Source of the DNA: Jatrophihabitans sp. GAS493
Lineage (GTDB): Bacteria; Actinomycetota; Actinomycetes; Mycobacteriales; Jatrophihabitantaceae
NCBI RefSeq assembly: GCF_900230215.1
Contig: NZ_LT907982.1
Location: 1,612,001-1,676,000, forward strand
DNA: 64,000 nt
Direction of reading: 5' to 3'
Part shown: positions 1-9,307 of the stretch, one piece after another
How the letters are laid out: every line of letters starts with the position of its first letter
Numbering within the stretch: position 1 is the first letter of the stretch
Notes under the pieces: model-generated
What the model was told of the DNA's origin: nothing
Database searches by the model: none
Seen by the model: the letters and a program-made list of their open reading frames with translations, nothing else
Position numbers and translations under genes: made by a program

Positions 1-1146
1 GTAAACACCGGCCTCATCGCGCAGTTGGCCGGTGACGCCCACCTCTCCAACTTCGGCGGCTTCGCCACCGCCGAACGTGAGCTGATCTTCGACCTCAACG
101 ACTTCGACGAGACGCTGCCCGGGCCGTTCGAGTGGGATCTCAAGCGTCTGGCGGCGAGCCTGGCGGTGGCCGGACGGGAGATCGGGCTGAGCGAACAGCA
201 GCGCCGCCGGGTCACCACCGGCTCGGTCGCGGCCTACCGCAATGCGATGCGCGACTTCGCTCAGATGCGCCACACCGAGGTCTGGAATCAGCGACTGGAT
301 GCCGATGACGTGCTGCGGCGGCTGGCCAGCGACGGCGGCGCCAAGCGCGTGACCAACTTCAGCCGCGTGATGGCGAAGGCCCGCAGTCGGGACAACCTGC
401 GGGCGCAGGCCAAGCTCGCCACCCAGGTCGACGGACGGGCGCAGCTGATCAGCGCCCCGCCGCTGATGGTCCGCATCGACGAGCTGGCCAGTGCCGAGGT
501 GCTGCTGGAGACGCATGACCGGGTGGCCGAGATGCTCGTGCAGTACCGGCGCAGCCTGGCCGTGGAGCGAGGCCGCCTGGTCGGGCTGTACCGCTACGTG
601 GACGCCGCGCGCAAGGTCGTCGGCGTGGGTAGCGTCGGGACCCGCTGCTGGGTGGTGCTGCTGGAGGGTCGCGACGAGCACGACCCGCTACTGCTGCAGG
701 TGAAGCAGGCGGAGGCTTCGGTACTCGAGGGGCACCTGCCGCCGAGTGAATATCGCGAGCACGGTCGCCGAGTGGTCGAGGGGCAGCGGCTGATGCAGGC
801 CGCCGGTGACCCGCTGCTCGGCTGGTTCCGCACCGCCGGCTTCGACGGGGTCGAGCGGGACTTCTACGTCCGGCAGCTGTGGGACTGGAAGATCTCGCCC
901 GATATCGCGTCGATGGACGCTCCCGGGCTTGGCATCTATGCGCAGATGTGTGGCTGGACGCTGGCCCGGGCCCACGCCCGATCCGGTGATCGGGGGGCGA
1001 TCGCCGGCTATCTGGGCAAGAGCGAGGTCGTCGACCAGGCGCTGGCCGACTTCGCCGAGGTCTACGCCGATCAGAACGAAGAGGACTACCAGCAGGTACT
1101 GCTGGCCGCCGAGAACGGGCTGATCCCGATCGCGCTGGAGTTCTGA
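1..1146 (+). CDS. DUF2252 family protein, 5'-truncated by window edge
   Basis: The frame is open from base 1, so the N-terminus lies outside the window; about 381 residues remain. The motif GDAHLSNFG near the visible start, followed by FDLNDFDE and a WDLKRLA segment, is the hallmark of DUF2252 proteins. These resemble aminoglycoside-phosphotransferase/kinase-like folds and have no established reaction that I know of. The stop at 1144-1146 is followed 63 bases later by the ligase start, in the same direction, so co-transcription is possible. Family assignment is firm and function is unknown. Confidence 0.85.
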   Translation, partial: VNTGLIAQLAGDAHLSNFGGFATAERELIFDLNDFDETLPGPFEWDLKRLAASLAVAGREIGLSEQQRRRVTTGSVAAYRNAMRDFAQMRHTEVWNQRLDADDVLRRLASDGGAKRVTNFSRVMAKARSRDNLRAQAKLATQVDGRAQLISAPPLMVRIDELASAEVLLETHDRVAEMLVQYRRSLAVERGRLVGLYRYVDAARKVVGVGSVGTRCWVVLLEGRDEHDPLLLQVKQAEASVLEGHLPPSEYREHGRRVVEGQRLMQAAGDPLLGWFRTAGFDGVERDFYVRQLWDWKISPDIASMDAPGLGIYAQMCGWTLARAHARSGDRGAIAGYLGKSEVVDQALADFAEVYADQNEEDYQQVLLAAENGLIPIALEF

Positions 1147-1209
1147 GAAGCGCGAGAACTCCTTCGCCGACTCGGCCGGATGAGACCGGTCGGGGGATAC
1201 GCTCGGCTG

Positions 1210-2346
1210 ATGCGCATCGATTTCAATCCGTCGTCGCACACCAGTCTCGGTGTCGAGTGGGAGCTTGAGCTGGTCGATCGCGATTCCCGCGAGCTAGTCA
1301 GCGCCTCCGACGACATCCTGGCGACGCTCTCTCCCGACGGTGACGGTGAGCATCCCAAGGCCAAGCACGAATTGCTGCAGTCCTGCGTCGAGGTGATCAC
1401 CGGCATCTGCGAGACGGTCGCGCAGGCGCGGGCCGATCTGGCCGAGACGGTGGCCGATGTGGCGGCGGTGGCGGAGAAGCAGAACGTCGGGTTGATCTGC
1501 TCCGGCACGCACCCGACCAGCGACTGGGCCGACCAGCAGGTTACCGACACCGATCGCTATATCGGGCTGATGACCCGCAACCAGATCGTCGCCCGGCAGA
1601 TGCAGATCTTCGGCGTGCACGTGCACTGCGGGGTGCGGTCGGAGCGCAAGGCGCTACCCATCGTCAATGCACTGATGACGTATGTGCCGCATTTTCTTGC
1701 CCTTTCTGCCTCGAGTCCCTATTGGGTGGGCGTCGACACCGGTCTGGCCTCCTATCGCAGCAAGATCTTCGAATCGCTGCCGACGGCCGGACTGCCCTAT
1801 CAACTCGCAGGCTGGGGCGACTTCGAGGGGTACGTGGAGGCGCTCATCTCCAGCGGCGCCATCGAGACGATGCGGGAGGTGTGGTGGGACATCCGCCCGC
1901 ACGCCGGCTTCGGCACCGTCGAGCTGCGCATCTGCGACGGGCTGCCTTCGCTGGACGAGATCGCCTGTGTGGCCGCCCTGGCCCAGTGTCTGGTCGAGCG
2001 CTTCGACAAGCAACTCGATGAGGGTTACACGCTGCCGGCGCCACTACCCTGGCTGGCCCGGGAGAACAAGTGGCGAGCCGCCCGCTACGGGCTGGATGCC
2101 GAGATAATCGTGGACAATTCCGGTGTCGTGATGCCGGTCGTACAGGCGCTGACCAACCTCGTGGAGGACCTGCTCCCCACCGCCCAGCGGCTGGACTGCG
2201 CCGACGAGCTGACTTCGATCGTCGCCCTCATGCAGCGCGGGGCGAGCTACCAGCGGCAGCGGGACGCGGCGAAGGCCAGCGGTGGTGACCTGACAGCGGT
2301 GGTCGACCTTTTGCTGGCTGAGATGAGCGGAGGGCTTGACCTGTGA
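1210..2346 (+). CDS. YbdK-type carboxylate-amine ligase (glutamate-cysteine ligase family 2)
   Basis: This 378-residue protein belongs to the GCS2/YbdK group, which couples an amino acid to a carboxylate (classically glutamate and cysteine) using ATP. Visible motifs are GVEWELELVD near the N-terminus, FGVHVHCGV in the middle and HAGFGTVELRICDG in the C-terminal half, all typical of the ATP-grasp-like catalytic core. I chose the ATG at 1210 because the family begins just before the GVEWE motif and a GGGGGA lies about 12 bases upstream; an in-frame ATG at 1180 would add ten residues. Its stop overlaps the GTG of the amidohydrolase by four bases, which suggests translational coupling. The true substrate cannot be read from sequence. 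Confidence 0.85.
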   Translation: MRIDFNPSSHTSLGVEWELELVDRDSRELVSASDDILATLSPDGDGEHPKAKHELLQSCVEVITGICETVAQARADLAETVADVAAVAEKQNVGLICSGTHPTSDWADQQVTDTDRYIGLMTRNQIVARQMQIFGVHVHCGVRSERKALPIVNALMTYVPHFLALSASSPYWVGVDTGLASYRSKIFESLPTAGLPYQLAGWGDFEGYVEALISSGAIETMREVWWDIRPHAGFGTVELRICDGLPSLDEIACVAALAQCLVERFDKQLDEGYTLPAPLPWLARENKWRAARYGLDAEIIVDNSGVVMPVVQALTNLVEDLLPTAQRLDCADELTSIVALMQRGASYQRQRDAAKASGGDLTAVVDLLLAEMSGGLDL

Positions 2347-3539
2347 GTTCGGAGAATGCCCCGGTTGAGACTGACGAGACGGCTCCCACTGACCTGATAG
2401 CGCTTCGCCGCGATCTGCATCGCCATCCTGAGCTGGGCTTCGCCGAGGTGCGGACCACCGGCGTCATCGTGGACTGGCTGCAGGCGCTCGGGCTCAGCCC
2501 GAAGGTGCTGCCGGGCGGCACCGGCGTGCTCTGTGAGATCGGATCGGTGGGGCCGCTCATCGGGTTGCGGGCGGACATCGACGCGCTGCCGCTGCCGGAT
2601 CTGAAGGAGGTCGACTACCGCTCCGAGAACGACGGAGTCGCCCACGCCTGCGGGCACGACGCGCACACTACGATCCTGCTCGGTGCGGCCGTCGAGCTGG
2701 CGCGGCTGCAGCGCCAGGGTGTTCTCCCCGGCCGGATCCGGCTCATCTTCCAGCCGGCCGAGGAGACGGTGCCCGGTGGAGCGTTGGCCGTCAAGGATGC
2801 CGACGCCCTCACCGATGTCCAGCAGATCTATGCGCTGCACTGCGACCCCCGGCTGGACGCCGGACGCATCGGCGTACGGGTCGGGGCGATCACCGCGGCC
2901 TGCGACCGGTTGGATGTGACCCTCTCCGGCGCCGGCGGCCACACCAGCCGCCCGCAGCTCACCGCCGACATCGTCTATGCGCTGGGGCGGCTGATCACCG
3001 ATCTCCCGGGCTTGCTGGGGCGACGCGTCGATCCCCGGGCTGCCCTCTCGCTGGTCTGGGGCTCGGTTCGCGCCGGCAGCGCGGCCAATGCGATCCCGCC
3101 GATCGGCAGCGCATCGGCGACGGTGCGGATGCTGGGGCGGGTCGAGTGGGAGCAGGCCGAGACGCTGGTCTGTCAGCTGATCGACGAGATCGTGGCCCCC
3201 ACCGGTGCCACCGTCGCGACCGTCTACGAGCGGGGCGTCCCGCCGGTGGTGAACGATGCCGGCTGTGTCGCCGTGCAGCGCCGGGCCATCGTCGACGCGC
3301 TCGGACCGTTCGCCCTGGCCACCACCGAGCAGAGCATGGGCGGTGAGGACTTCGCCTGGTATCTGGACAACGTGCCCGGTGCGCTGGCCCGTCTTGGCGT
3401 GCGTTCGCCGGGCGCGTCGCAGACGGTGGACCTGCACCGCTCTAACTTCGACATCGACGAGTCGGCGCTGGAGATCGGCGTGAAGTACACGGTGGCCCTG
3501 GCCGTCACTGCGCTGGGAGATCTGGCGTCGGAGGGTTAG
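2343..3539 (+). CDS. M20 family amidohydrolase/aminoacylase
   Basis: A 398-residue zinc-dependent amide hydrolase of the M20D group (hippurate hydrolase, N-acyl amino acid amidohydrolase, AmiA/AmiB of mycobacteria). The N-terminal DLHRHPELGF, the metal-site motif HACGHDAHT, GLRADIDALPLPD and QPAEE are all present, so both metal and catalytic acid positions look intact. A GAGGHTSRP-type segment matches the dimerisation/lid domain and GGEDFAWY supplies the C-terminal metal ligand. It starts with GTG inside the stop of the upstream ligase (four-base overlap). The pairing suggests one enzyme makes and the other cleaves a related amide bond, but this is inference. Its stop overlaps the convergent membrane gene by four bases. 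Confidence 0.9.
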   Translation: MSSENAPVETDETAPTDLIALRRDLHRHPELGFAEVRTTGVIVDWLQALGLSPKVLPGGTGVLCEIGSVGPLIGLRADIDALPLPDLKEVDYRSENDGVAHACGHDAHTTILLGAAVELARLQRQGVLPGRIRLIFQPAEETVPGGALAVKDADALTDVQQIYALHCDPRLDAGRIGVRVGAITAACDRLDVTLSGAGGHTSRPQLTADIVYALGRLITDLPGLLGRRVDPRAALSLVWGSVRAGSAANAIPPIGSASATVRMLGRVEWEQAETLVCQLIDEIVAPTGATVATVYERGVPPVVNDAGCVAVQRRAIVDALGPFALATTEQSMGGEDFAWYLDNVPGALARLGVRSPGASQTVDLHRSNFDIDESALEIGVKYTVALAVTALGDLASEG

Positions 3540-4033
3540 TCCTCGCGCCGGCGGTCGGTCTCGCCGAAGGCCCGGGTCACCGACTTGAGCATCGACAGGC
3601 AGACCACCATCAGGGTGATCAGCAGTGGTGTCATGAGCAGGATCCGTCCGGCCGAGAGGCCGGCGGCGGCGAAGACGGCGAGTCCGGAGATTGCCAGGGT
3701 GGCTAGGGCCAGCGCCCAGGTCAGCCGGAGCAGCGAGCGGGCGGTTCCGGTGCCGGCGCGTTGCTGCTGACGCTCTCGGCGCTGCAGAGCGGAGCGGATG
3801 CCGTCCAGTTCGCGCAACCCGCCCGCGGCGGCGACGGGTTGCCGGCCGGCGAGCAGCAGCAGCCGGATGTGGTCGATGCGGTCGCGTTCGACGACGCTCA
3901 GCAGCGGGTGTGTCTCGAGCGAATCGGCCAGCCGGAGCGCGTCGCCGCGCTGGCCGCCATCGCCGCCAGCCGGCCTCTCGGCGGGACTACCCGCTGGGGT
4001 CAGGCCCGGGTTGACCGTCGGGTTCTGAGTCAT
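3536..4033 (-). CDS. Small two-TM membrane protein of unknown function
   Basis: The 165-residue protein has a Pro/Gly-rich N-terminus, a charged helical middle (about residues 35-95, with RDRIDHIRLLLLAGRQ and an RRERQQQR stretch) and two C-terminal hydrophobic helices, LTWALALATLAISGLAVFA and ILLMTPLLITLMVVCLSML. It therefore looks like a tail-embedded membrane protein with a cytoplasmic N-terminal domain. I chose the ATG at 4033 because GGAGG lies seven bases before it; an upstream in-frame ATG at 4051 lacks this. I do not recognise a family. It is convergent with the amidohydrolase and overlaps its stop by four bases. Confidence 0.7.
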   Translation of the reverse strand: MTQNPTVNPGLTPAGSPAERPAGGDGGQRGDALRLADSLETHPLLSVVERDRIDHIRLLLLAGRQPVAAAGGLRELDGIRSALQRRERQQQRAGTGTARSLLRLTWALALATLAISGLAVFAAAGLSAGRILLMTPLLITLMVVCLSMLKSVTRAFGETDRRRED

Positions 4034-4277
4034 GTCGGTACCTCCATCCACGTTGCGAACTGTCTTGCCAACTGGCGTTCACTGGAGCGGTTAAACGTGG
4101 TGGTCGCGGCGCTGCGGCCGAAAGCGGTGGCGCATCCTCAGTATGGCAGTTAACAACAGCCATATGTCAATAGTCGTTGGTCAACTGTTGTAGGACAAAG
4201 TAACAATCGCGTGTCCATTCGTCGTGTTGTTTGTGTCGCCGGTACCTGGCGCCTCAAATTGGTGCAACCATGGGCGG

Positions 4278-4949
4278 GTGACGCTGTCTCAGCTGCAGAA
4301 TATCGCCCCGGTCGACCGGATTTCGGTGGTCGAGGAGGTCACCACGCGGCTGCTTCACATCATCCTGGACGGCCGGCTGAAGGCTGGCGACGCGGTCTCC
4401 GAGGACGAGGTTAAGAACGCGCTGCAGGTGTCCCGGGTCACGGCGCGCAGCGCGATCGCCGAATTGACCGCTCGCGGCATCCTCGACAAGGACGCCAATC
4501 GCCCGGCCCGGGTCAAGACGATCAACCACCACGAGGTGCGCAATCTCTATCGGGCCCGGATGCCGGTTGAGCTGGAGGCGGTGCGCTTCTTCACCCATCG
4601 CGGCGGTGCGCTGGACCCCGGCATGGAGGCCTCCATCGACGCGCTGGCCGAGGCCGAGCACTCCCTCGGCCACCTCAGGATCCAGTACAACCTCGACTTC
4701 CACCGGTTGCTGGTGGCCGGCACCGGGAATCCCTGGCTGCTGCGCTGCTACACCTCGATCGAGGGTGGCCTGCAGCTCGCCCTCGCCCAATCGGTGGACC
4801 ACCCGACCTGCCTGGAGACGGCCGAGGTGCACCGGGCCCTTCTCAAGGAGCTGACGGTCGGCAACTGGACGCACGCACGCGACGCGATGATCGAACATCT
4901 CAAGGAGTCCAAGCGCGGTGTGGCCGACTCGATGAACCGCAGCGGGTGA
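4278..4949 (+). CDS. GntR family transcriptional regulator (FadR/FCD type)
   Basis: About 223 residues from GTG 4278. A winged-helix N-terminal domain (LLHIILDGRLKAGDAVSEDEVKNAL, then SRVTARSAIAELTARGIL) is followed by an all-helical effector domain. His and Asp/Asn residues in that domain (DFHRLLVAGTGN and VHRALLKEL) match the metal-binding FCD fold that senses small carboxylates. No strong ribosome site precedes either this GTG or the upstream in-frame GTG at 4224, so the start is uncertain. The short gap to lpdA (29 bases) raises the possibility of co-transcription with it. The 5' region 4034-4277 shows the inverted pair ACAACAG and CTGTTGT around 4152-4191, which may be an operator but is weak. 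Confidence 0.85.
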   Translation: MTLSQLQNIAPVDRISVVEEVTTRLLHIILDGRLKAGDAVSEDEVKNALQVSRVTARSAIAELTARGILDKDANRPARVKTINHHEVRNLYRARMPVELEAVRFFTHRGGALDPGMEASIDALAEAEHSLGHLRIQYNLDFHRLLVAGTGNPWLLRCYTSIEGGLQLALAQSVDHPTCLETAEVHRALLKELTVGNWTHARDAMIEHLKESKRGVADSMNRSG

Positions 4950-4978
4950 CGGGCTAAACAGCTGAGAGAATAGACCGC

Positions 4979-6382
4979 GTGACTCGTATTGCGATTCTTG
5001 GTGGCGGTCCGGCAGGTTATGAATCCGCACTCGTGGCGGCCCAGCTCGGGGCCCAGGTCACCGTGGTGGACTCCGATGGCATCGGCGGCGCCTGCGTGCT
5101 CACCGACTGCGTTCCGAGCAAGACCCTGATCGCCACCAGCGACCGGGTCACCGCCATCCGCGACGCCCCCGAGCTCGGTGTCGGCCTCGGTGGCGGCGAG
5201 GTCAGGATAGACCTGGCGATGGTCAACGAGCGGGTGAAGCGGCTGGCCACCCAGCAGTCCGACGACATCTTCGCCCGGCTGCTACGCGAGGGCGTCACCG
5301 TGCTGGCCGGCACCGGACGCTTCGCCGCGACCCAGACGGGCCGGGTGCATCAGATTGAGGCTCTGGACAGCGCCGGTCGAGTCACCGCCACCGTCGAGGC
5401 CGACGTCGTCCTCATCGCCTCCGGGAGCACCCCGCGGGTGCTGGCCGGCGCTGAGCCCGACGGTGAGCGCATCCTCTCCTGGCGGGACGTCTACGAGCTC
5501 ACGCAGATGCCCGAGCACCTCATCGTCATCGGCTCCGGTGTCACCGGCGCCGAATTCGCCAGCGGATACAGCGAACTCGGCGTGCCGGTCACCCTGGTCT
5601 CCAGTCGCGACCGGGTGCTGCCGAGCGAGGACCCCGACGCCGCCGACGTCATCGAGCGGGTCTTCACCAGCCGGGGTGGCCGACTGGAGAAGCAGGCCCG
5701 GGCGAAGGCGGTCCGGCGTACCCCCGACGGGGTGGTCGTAGAACTGGTCGACGGACGCACGGTGAGCGGCTCGCATGCGCTGATGTGCGTGGGTTCGGTC
5801 CCCAACACCGCCGGTCTGGGGTTGGAGCACGTCGGGGTCGAGGTGGACACGTCCGGGTACCTGAGCGTCGATCGGGTTTCCCGCACCAATGTGGCCTCGA
5901 TCTACGCCGCCGGCGACTGCACCGGCGTGCTGCCGCTGGCCTCGGTGGCCGGGATGCAGGGTCGGATCGCCATGTGGCACGCGTTGGGGGAGGCGGTCAC
6001 GCCGCTTCGGCTGCGCACCGTGGCGGCCAACGTCTTCACCCATCCCGAGATCGCGTCGGTGGGCATCCCGTACCGGATGATCTCCTCCGGCGAGGTCCCG
6101 GCGCGCACCGTAACGCTGCCATTGGCCACCAATGCGCGGGCCAAGATGCTTGGACTTCCCGACGGATTCATCAAGGTCTATTGCCGTCAGGCCACCGGCG
6201 TGGTGATCGGCGGCATCGTCGTCGCGCCGTCGGCATCGGAGTTGATCTTCCCGCTGACGCTCGCCGTTCAGCGTGGATTGCGAGTAAGCGATATCGCCGG
6301 AACAATCGGTGTCTACCCGTCGTTGTCAGGTTCGTTGGCCGAGGCGTCGCGTCGATTGATGCATCACGACGATCTCGACTAG
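4979..6382 (+). CDS. lpdA: LpdA-type NAD(P)H:quinone flavoprotein oxidoreductase
   Basis: A 467-residue class I pyridine-nucleotide disulfide oxidoreductase: FAD-binding GGGPAGYESA at the N-terminus, a redox-site segment with CVLTDC followed by VPSK, a second nucleotide site around GSGVTGAEFA, the FAD clamp YAAGDCTG and a C-terminal dimerisation domain. In true lipoamide dehydrogenases the C-terminus carries a catalytic His-Glu pair (HPTLSE); here the equivalent is YPSLSG, so both are lost. That matches mycobacterial LpdA (Rv3303c), which reduces quinones rather than lipoamide. Unlike what I recall of Rv3303c, both cysteines of the redox pair are present. The GTG at 4979 fits the family start. 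It follows the GntR gene closely. Confidence 0.85.
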   Translation: MTRIAILGGGPAGYESALVAAQLGAQVTVVDSDGIGGACVLTDCVPSKTLIATSDRVTAIRDAPELGVGLGGGEVRIDLAMVNERVKRLATQQSDDIFARLLREGVTVLAGTGRFAATQTGRVHQIEALDSAGRVTATVEADVVLIASGSTPRVLAGAEPDGERILSWRDVYELTQMPEHLIVIGSGVTGAEFASGYSELGVPVTLVSSRDRVLPSEDPDAADVIERVFTSRGGRLEKQARAKAVRRTPDGVVVELVDGRTVSGSHALMCVGSVPNTAGLGLEHVGVEVDTSGYLSVDRVSRTNVASIYAAGDCTGVLPLASVAGMQGRIAMWHALGEAVTPLRLRTVAANVFTHPEIASVGIPYRMISSGEVPARTVTLPLATNARAKMLGLPDGFIKVYCRQATGVVIGGIVVAPSASELIFPLTLAVQRGLRVSDIAGTIGVYPSLSGSLAEASRRLMHHDDLD

Positions 6383-6464
6383 TCGTTCTCGGCCATCCGT
6401 TCTCGACTAACGGTAAACACACAAGAACTAAAAGATACCGGTACCAGCAGTTAGGGGTTTCGTC

Positions 6465-6818
6465 ATGCAGCACCTATCGCCCGAGGCACTCGAACGCGCT
6501 CGCCGCACCATTCTCGTCTCCGACGTTTTTGCCGAGCTGGCGGACGAGATAGTGGCCGCGGTATACGAGGTTCCGGACGCCCATGTGCTGGTCGTGGTTG
6601 TCGATGGCAACCATAAGTTCGCGGGAATGCACCACGTGAAGACTGAGGAATTGGCGGTAAAGGTGCCACCGCTGGAGGGCGACGGTGGCTGGACAATGGT
6701 CTTCTCCACCGGGGCGACGCCGCTGTCGGTGCGGCAGCGTACCGACAAGATGGCCGACCTGGCTCAGCAGCGAATCAATGCCATTGAACGCATAAACGCC
6801 CGCCGATCCGGAGGCTGA
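6465..6818 (+). CDS. Conserved-looking hypothetical protein
   Basis: The 117-residue soluble protein starts LSPEALERARR and has a predicted beta-rich middle (AHVLVVVVDGNHKFAGMHHV) and a helical C-terminus (LAQQRINAIERINAR). There is no signal peptide or membrane segment and I recognise no family. The ATG at 6465 is supported by an AGGGG about ten bases upstream. The gene stands alone between lpdA and lsr2. Its last codons form the left arm of a strong hairpin. Confidence 0.6.
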   Translation: MQHLSPEALERARRTILVSDVFAELADEIVAAVYEVPDAHVLVVVVDGNHKFAGMHHVKTEELAVKVPPLEGDGGWTMVFSTGATPLSVRQRTDKMADLAQQRINAIERINARRSGG

Positions 6819-6838
6819 CCTCCGTACCGACGGGCGTT
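6795..6838. terminator. Bidirectional hairpin terminator spanning a stop codon
   Basis: The outer arms AACGCCCG (6795-6802) and CGGGCGTT (6831-6838) pair perfectly. An inner stem CGGAGG/CCTCCG (6809-6814, 6819-6824) closes on a four-base CTGA loop that contains part of the TGA stop of the upstream gene. The hairpin sits between two convergent genes, as expected for a shared terminator. Confidence 0.7.
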
Positions 6839-6885
6839 GTGAAGCGGCTGTCGACGATCCTGACGAGCAGACCTGACGAACCGAC

Positions 6886-7206
6886 TTAACGAGACTTGTA
6901 GGCCTCGACGACGTTGGCCGGAACGCGGCCCCGGTCCGAGACCGAGAAGCCATTCTCGCGAGCCCAGGCGCGGACGGCCGACAGATCCTCAGATGTGGAT
7001 CGGCGACCGGCTTTGCGGCCGCGAGTGCCGGCACCGGCTTTGCGACCGGCCGATACATACGGACGTATCGACTTCTCGAAGGCGGTTGCGTTCTTCTTGC
7101 TCAAATCAATTTCATATGACTGACCGCCCCAACCGAACGTGATTGTGCTGGCCGCATCGGACCCATCCAAATCATCGGTTAGACGAACGATGGTGGTTTT
7201 CGCCAT
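6886..7206 (-). CDS. lsr2: Lsr2 nucleoid-associated xenogeneic silencer
   Basis: A 106-residue H-NS-like protein that binds the minor groove of AT-rich, usually foreign, DNA and bridges it to silence transcription. The N-terminal half (VRLTDDLDGSDAASTITFGW, then YEIDLSKKNA) forms the oligomerisation domain. A basic linker (RKAGAGTRGRKAGRR) leads to the C-terminal DNA-binding domain with VRAWARENGFSVSDRGRVP, whose RGR is the AT-hook-like element of Lsr2. Length matches the family. The start is supported by GAGAGGAA ten bases upstream. It is monocistronic, between convergent and tandem neighbours. Confidence 0.95.
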   Translation of the reverse strand: MAKTTIVRLTDDLDGSDAASTITFGWGGQSYEIDLSKKNATAFEKSIRPYVSAGRKAGAGTRGRKAGRRSTSEDLSAVRAWARENGFSVSDRGRVPANVVEAYKSR

Positions 7207-7306
7207 GGTTGTGTTCCTCTCAAATTCCGACTCCCTGTAAACACCATAGCTCAGGATTTCTAGCCGGGATGCTTTTAGGGTGTATAACGCGCTGAGAGGT
7301 ACTTAC

Positions 7307-9055
7307 TTACTCCTTGATTTCACAGATCGCGGAGCCGGAGGTAACCACCGAACCCACCTGGGCGTTAAGCGACGAGATGGTTCCGGCCTTGTGCGCGTTA
7401 ATCGGCTGCTCCATCTTCATGGCTTCCAGAACGACGATCAGATCACCGGCGGCGACCACATCACCATCGGATACCGCGACTTTCACGATGGTTCCCTGCA
7501 TCGGCGCGGTGAGGGAGTCACCCGACGCCGCGGCGCCGGCCTTCTTGCCGCCTGAGCGCTTGGGGGCCGCCTTCTTGCTCGGTGCCGCCGCGCCGCCGCC
7601 GAAGCCCGACGGGAGGGAGACCTCCAGGCGCTTGCCGCCGACCTCGACCACGACCGTCTCGCGGGGTTCGGCCTCGGCCGCCGCGTCGGCCCCACCGGTG
7701 AACGGTGGGATCTGGTTGTCGAACTCGGTCTCGATCCAGCGGGTGAAGACGGTGAAGGGGTCGGCGGTGAAGGCCGGGTCGCGGACGACGGCGCGGTGGA
7801 AGGGCAGCGCAGTGGCCATCCCCTCGACCACGAACTCGTCGAGGGCGCGGCGAGCGCGGGCCAGCGCCTCGTCCCGCGTCTCGCCGGTGACGATGAGCTT
7901 GGCCAGCAGCGAGTCGAAGGCGCCGCCGATCACCGAGTTGGGCTCGATGCCGGAGTCGACGCGAACCCCCGGGCCGGCGGGCTCGACGTAGGTGGTGACG
8001 GTGCCCGGGGCGGGCAGGAAGTTGCGTCCCGGGTCCTCACCGTTGATGCGGAACTCGAAGGAGTGGCCGCGCGGAGTCGGGTCCTCGGTGAAGCGGAGCA
8101 CCTCGTTCTCGGCGATCCGGAACTGCTCGCGGACGAGGTCGATGCCGCTGGTCTCCTCGCTCACCGGGTGCTCCACCTGCAGGCGGGTGTTCACCTCGAG
8201 GAAGCTGATCACCCCGTCACTACCGACCAGGTACTCAACGGTGCCGGCCCCGGAGTACTGGGCCTCCAGGCAGATGGCCTTGGCGCTGCTGTGGATGCGA
8301 CCGCGCTGCTCGTCGCTGAGGAATGGCGCCGGGGCCTCCTCGACCAGCTTCTGGTTGCGGCGCTGCAGCGAGCAGTCTCGGGTTCCGACGACGACGACGT
8401 TGCCGTGGTTGTCGGCCAGCACCTGGGCCTCGACGTGGCGGGAGCGGTCCAGGTAGCGCTCGACGAAGCACTCGCCCCGGCCGAAGGCGGAGACGGCCTC
8501 CCGGACGGCGCTGGCGTAGAGCTCGGGGATCTCCTCGATGGTGCGGGCGATCTTCAGACCGCGGCCACCACCGCCGAAGGCGGCCTTGATGGCGACCGGC
8601 AGGCCGAACTCCTGGGCGAAGGCGACGACCTCGTCCGGGCCGGAGACCGGGTCCTTGGTGCCGGGGACGAGTGGTGCGCCGGCCCGCAGCGCGATGTGCC
8701 GCGCGGTGACCTTGTCGCCCAGGTCGCGGATCGCCTGCGGCGAGGGGCCGATCCAGGTGAGTCCGGCGTCGAGGACGGCCTGGGCGAAGTCGGCGTTCTC
8801 GGAGAGGAAGCCGTAGCCGGGGTGCACCGCGTCGGCACCGGACTGCTTGGCGACGTCGATCAGCTTGTCGATCACCAGGTAGGACTCACCGGGGGTGTTA
8901 CCGCCGAGTGCGAATGCCTCATCGGCCATGCGGACGTGCAGGCTGTCCCGGTCGGGCTCGGCGTAGACGGCAACCGACTGGTAACCGGCGTCGCGAGTGG
9001 CGCGAATGACACGGACCGCGATCTCGCCGCGATTGGCAATGAGAACTTTCTGCAC
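7307..9055 (-). CDS. accA3: Acyl-CoA carboxylase alpha subunit (biotin carboxylase + BCCP)
   Basis: A 582-residue protein that carboxylates its own biotin with ATP and bicarbonate for transfer to acetyl- or propionyl-CoA by a beta subunit. The N-terminal biotin carboxylase domain shows [16 protein letters not shown], a glycine-rich ATP loop (GGGGRGLK), and [14 protein letters not shown]. After an Ala/Lys-rich linker comes the biotinyl domain with EAMKMEQPI, the biotinylated Lys being about residue 547, 35 from the C-terminus. I chose the GTG at 9055, preceded by GGAGG eight bases upstream and giving [11 protein letters not shown] at the N-terminus; upstream extension reads non-family sequence. 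Its partners accE and accD5 lie about 15 kb away at 23485-25363, on the same strand. Confidence 0.93.
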   Translation of the reverse strand: MQKVLIANRGEIAVRVIRATRDAGYQSVAVYAEPDRDSLHVRMADEAFALGGNTPGESYLVIDKLIDVAKQSGADAVHPGYGFLSENADFAQAVLDAGLTWIGPSPQAIRDLGDKVTARHIALRAGAPLVPGTKDPVSGPDEVVAFAQEFGLPVAIKAAFGGGGRGLKIARTIEEIPELYASAVREAVSAFGRGECFVERYLDRSRHVEAQVLADNHGNVVVVGTRDCSLQRRNQKLVEEAPAPFLSDEQRGRIHSSAKAICLEAQYSGAGTVEYLVGSDGVISFLEVNTRLQVEHPVSEETSGIDLVREQFRIAENEVLRFTEDPTPRGHSFEFRINGEDPGRNFLPAPGTVTTYVEPAGPGVRVDSGIEPNSVIGGAFDSLLAKLIVTGETRDEALARARRALDEFVVEGMATALPFHRAVVRDPAFTADPFTVFTRWIETEFDNQIPPFTGGADAAAEAEPRETVVVEVGGKRLEVSLPSGFGGGAAAPSKKAAPKRSGGKKAGAAASGDSLTAPMQGTIVKVAVSDGDVVAAGDLIVVLEAMKMEQPINAHKAGTISSLNAQVGSVVTSGSAICEIKE

Positions 9056-9307
9056 TGTAGGAGCCTCCGAGGCGTACAAGCTGAGCTGCGAGTTCTGAGC
9101 TGCTCGGGTCCGAGCTGCCGTTTGGGGCGGTAGCGCGTCGAGCGGTTGAGCGTTCTGGTGGAGCTTCGTCGAACGGTAAAGCTTCGTGGCAAAGCCACAG
9201 GATACGTGGCTATTCAACCCTGGATCGAGCTGCATCGAAGAAGTTGAGAGAATGCCGACACAGCCTGGACTTGGTCAGCCGGGAATCAACTGCAAATCAA
9301 CCGCGAA
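9056..9307. other. Intergenic region upstream of accA3
   Basis: There is no gene here that I can support. At 9283-9315 an 11-base unit of the form AATCAACTGCA occurs three times in tandem with small changes and runs into the 3' end of maf. The accA3 promoter should lie in this gap, but I could not pick a convincing -35/-10 pair. Confidence 0.4.

Noticed and set aside
7796-9133. 445-codon open frame on the plus strand opposite accA3
   Set aside because: It is antisense to a certain carboxylase gene, has an amino-acid pattern typical of GC-rich shadow frames (long Asp/Gly/Val/Ala runs), and lacks any family motif.
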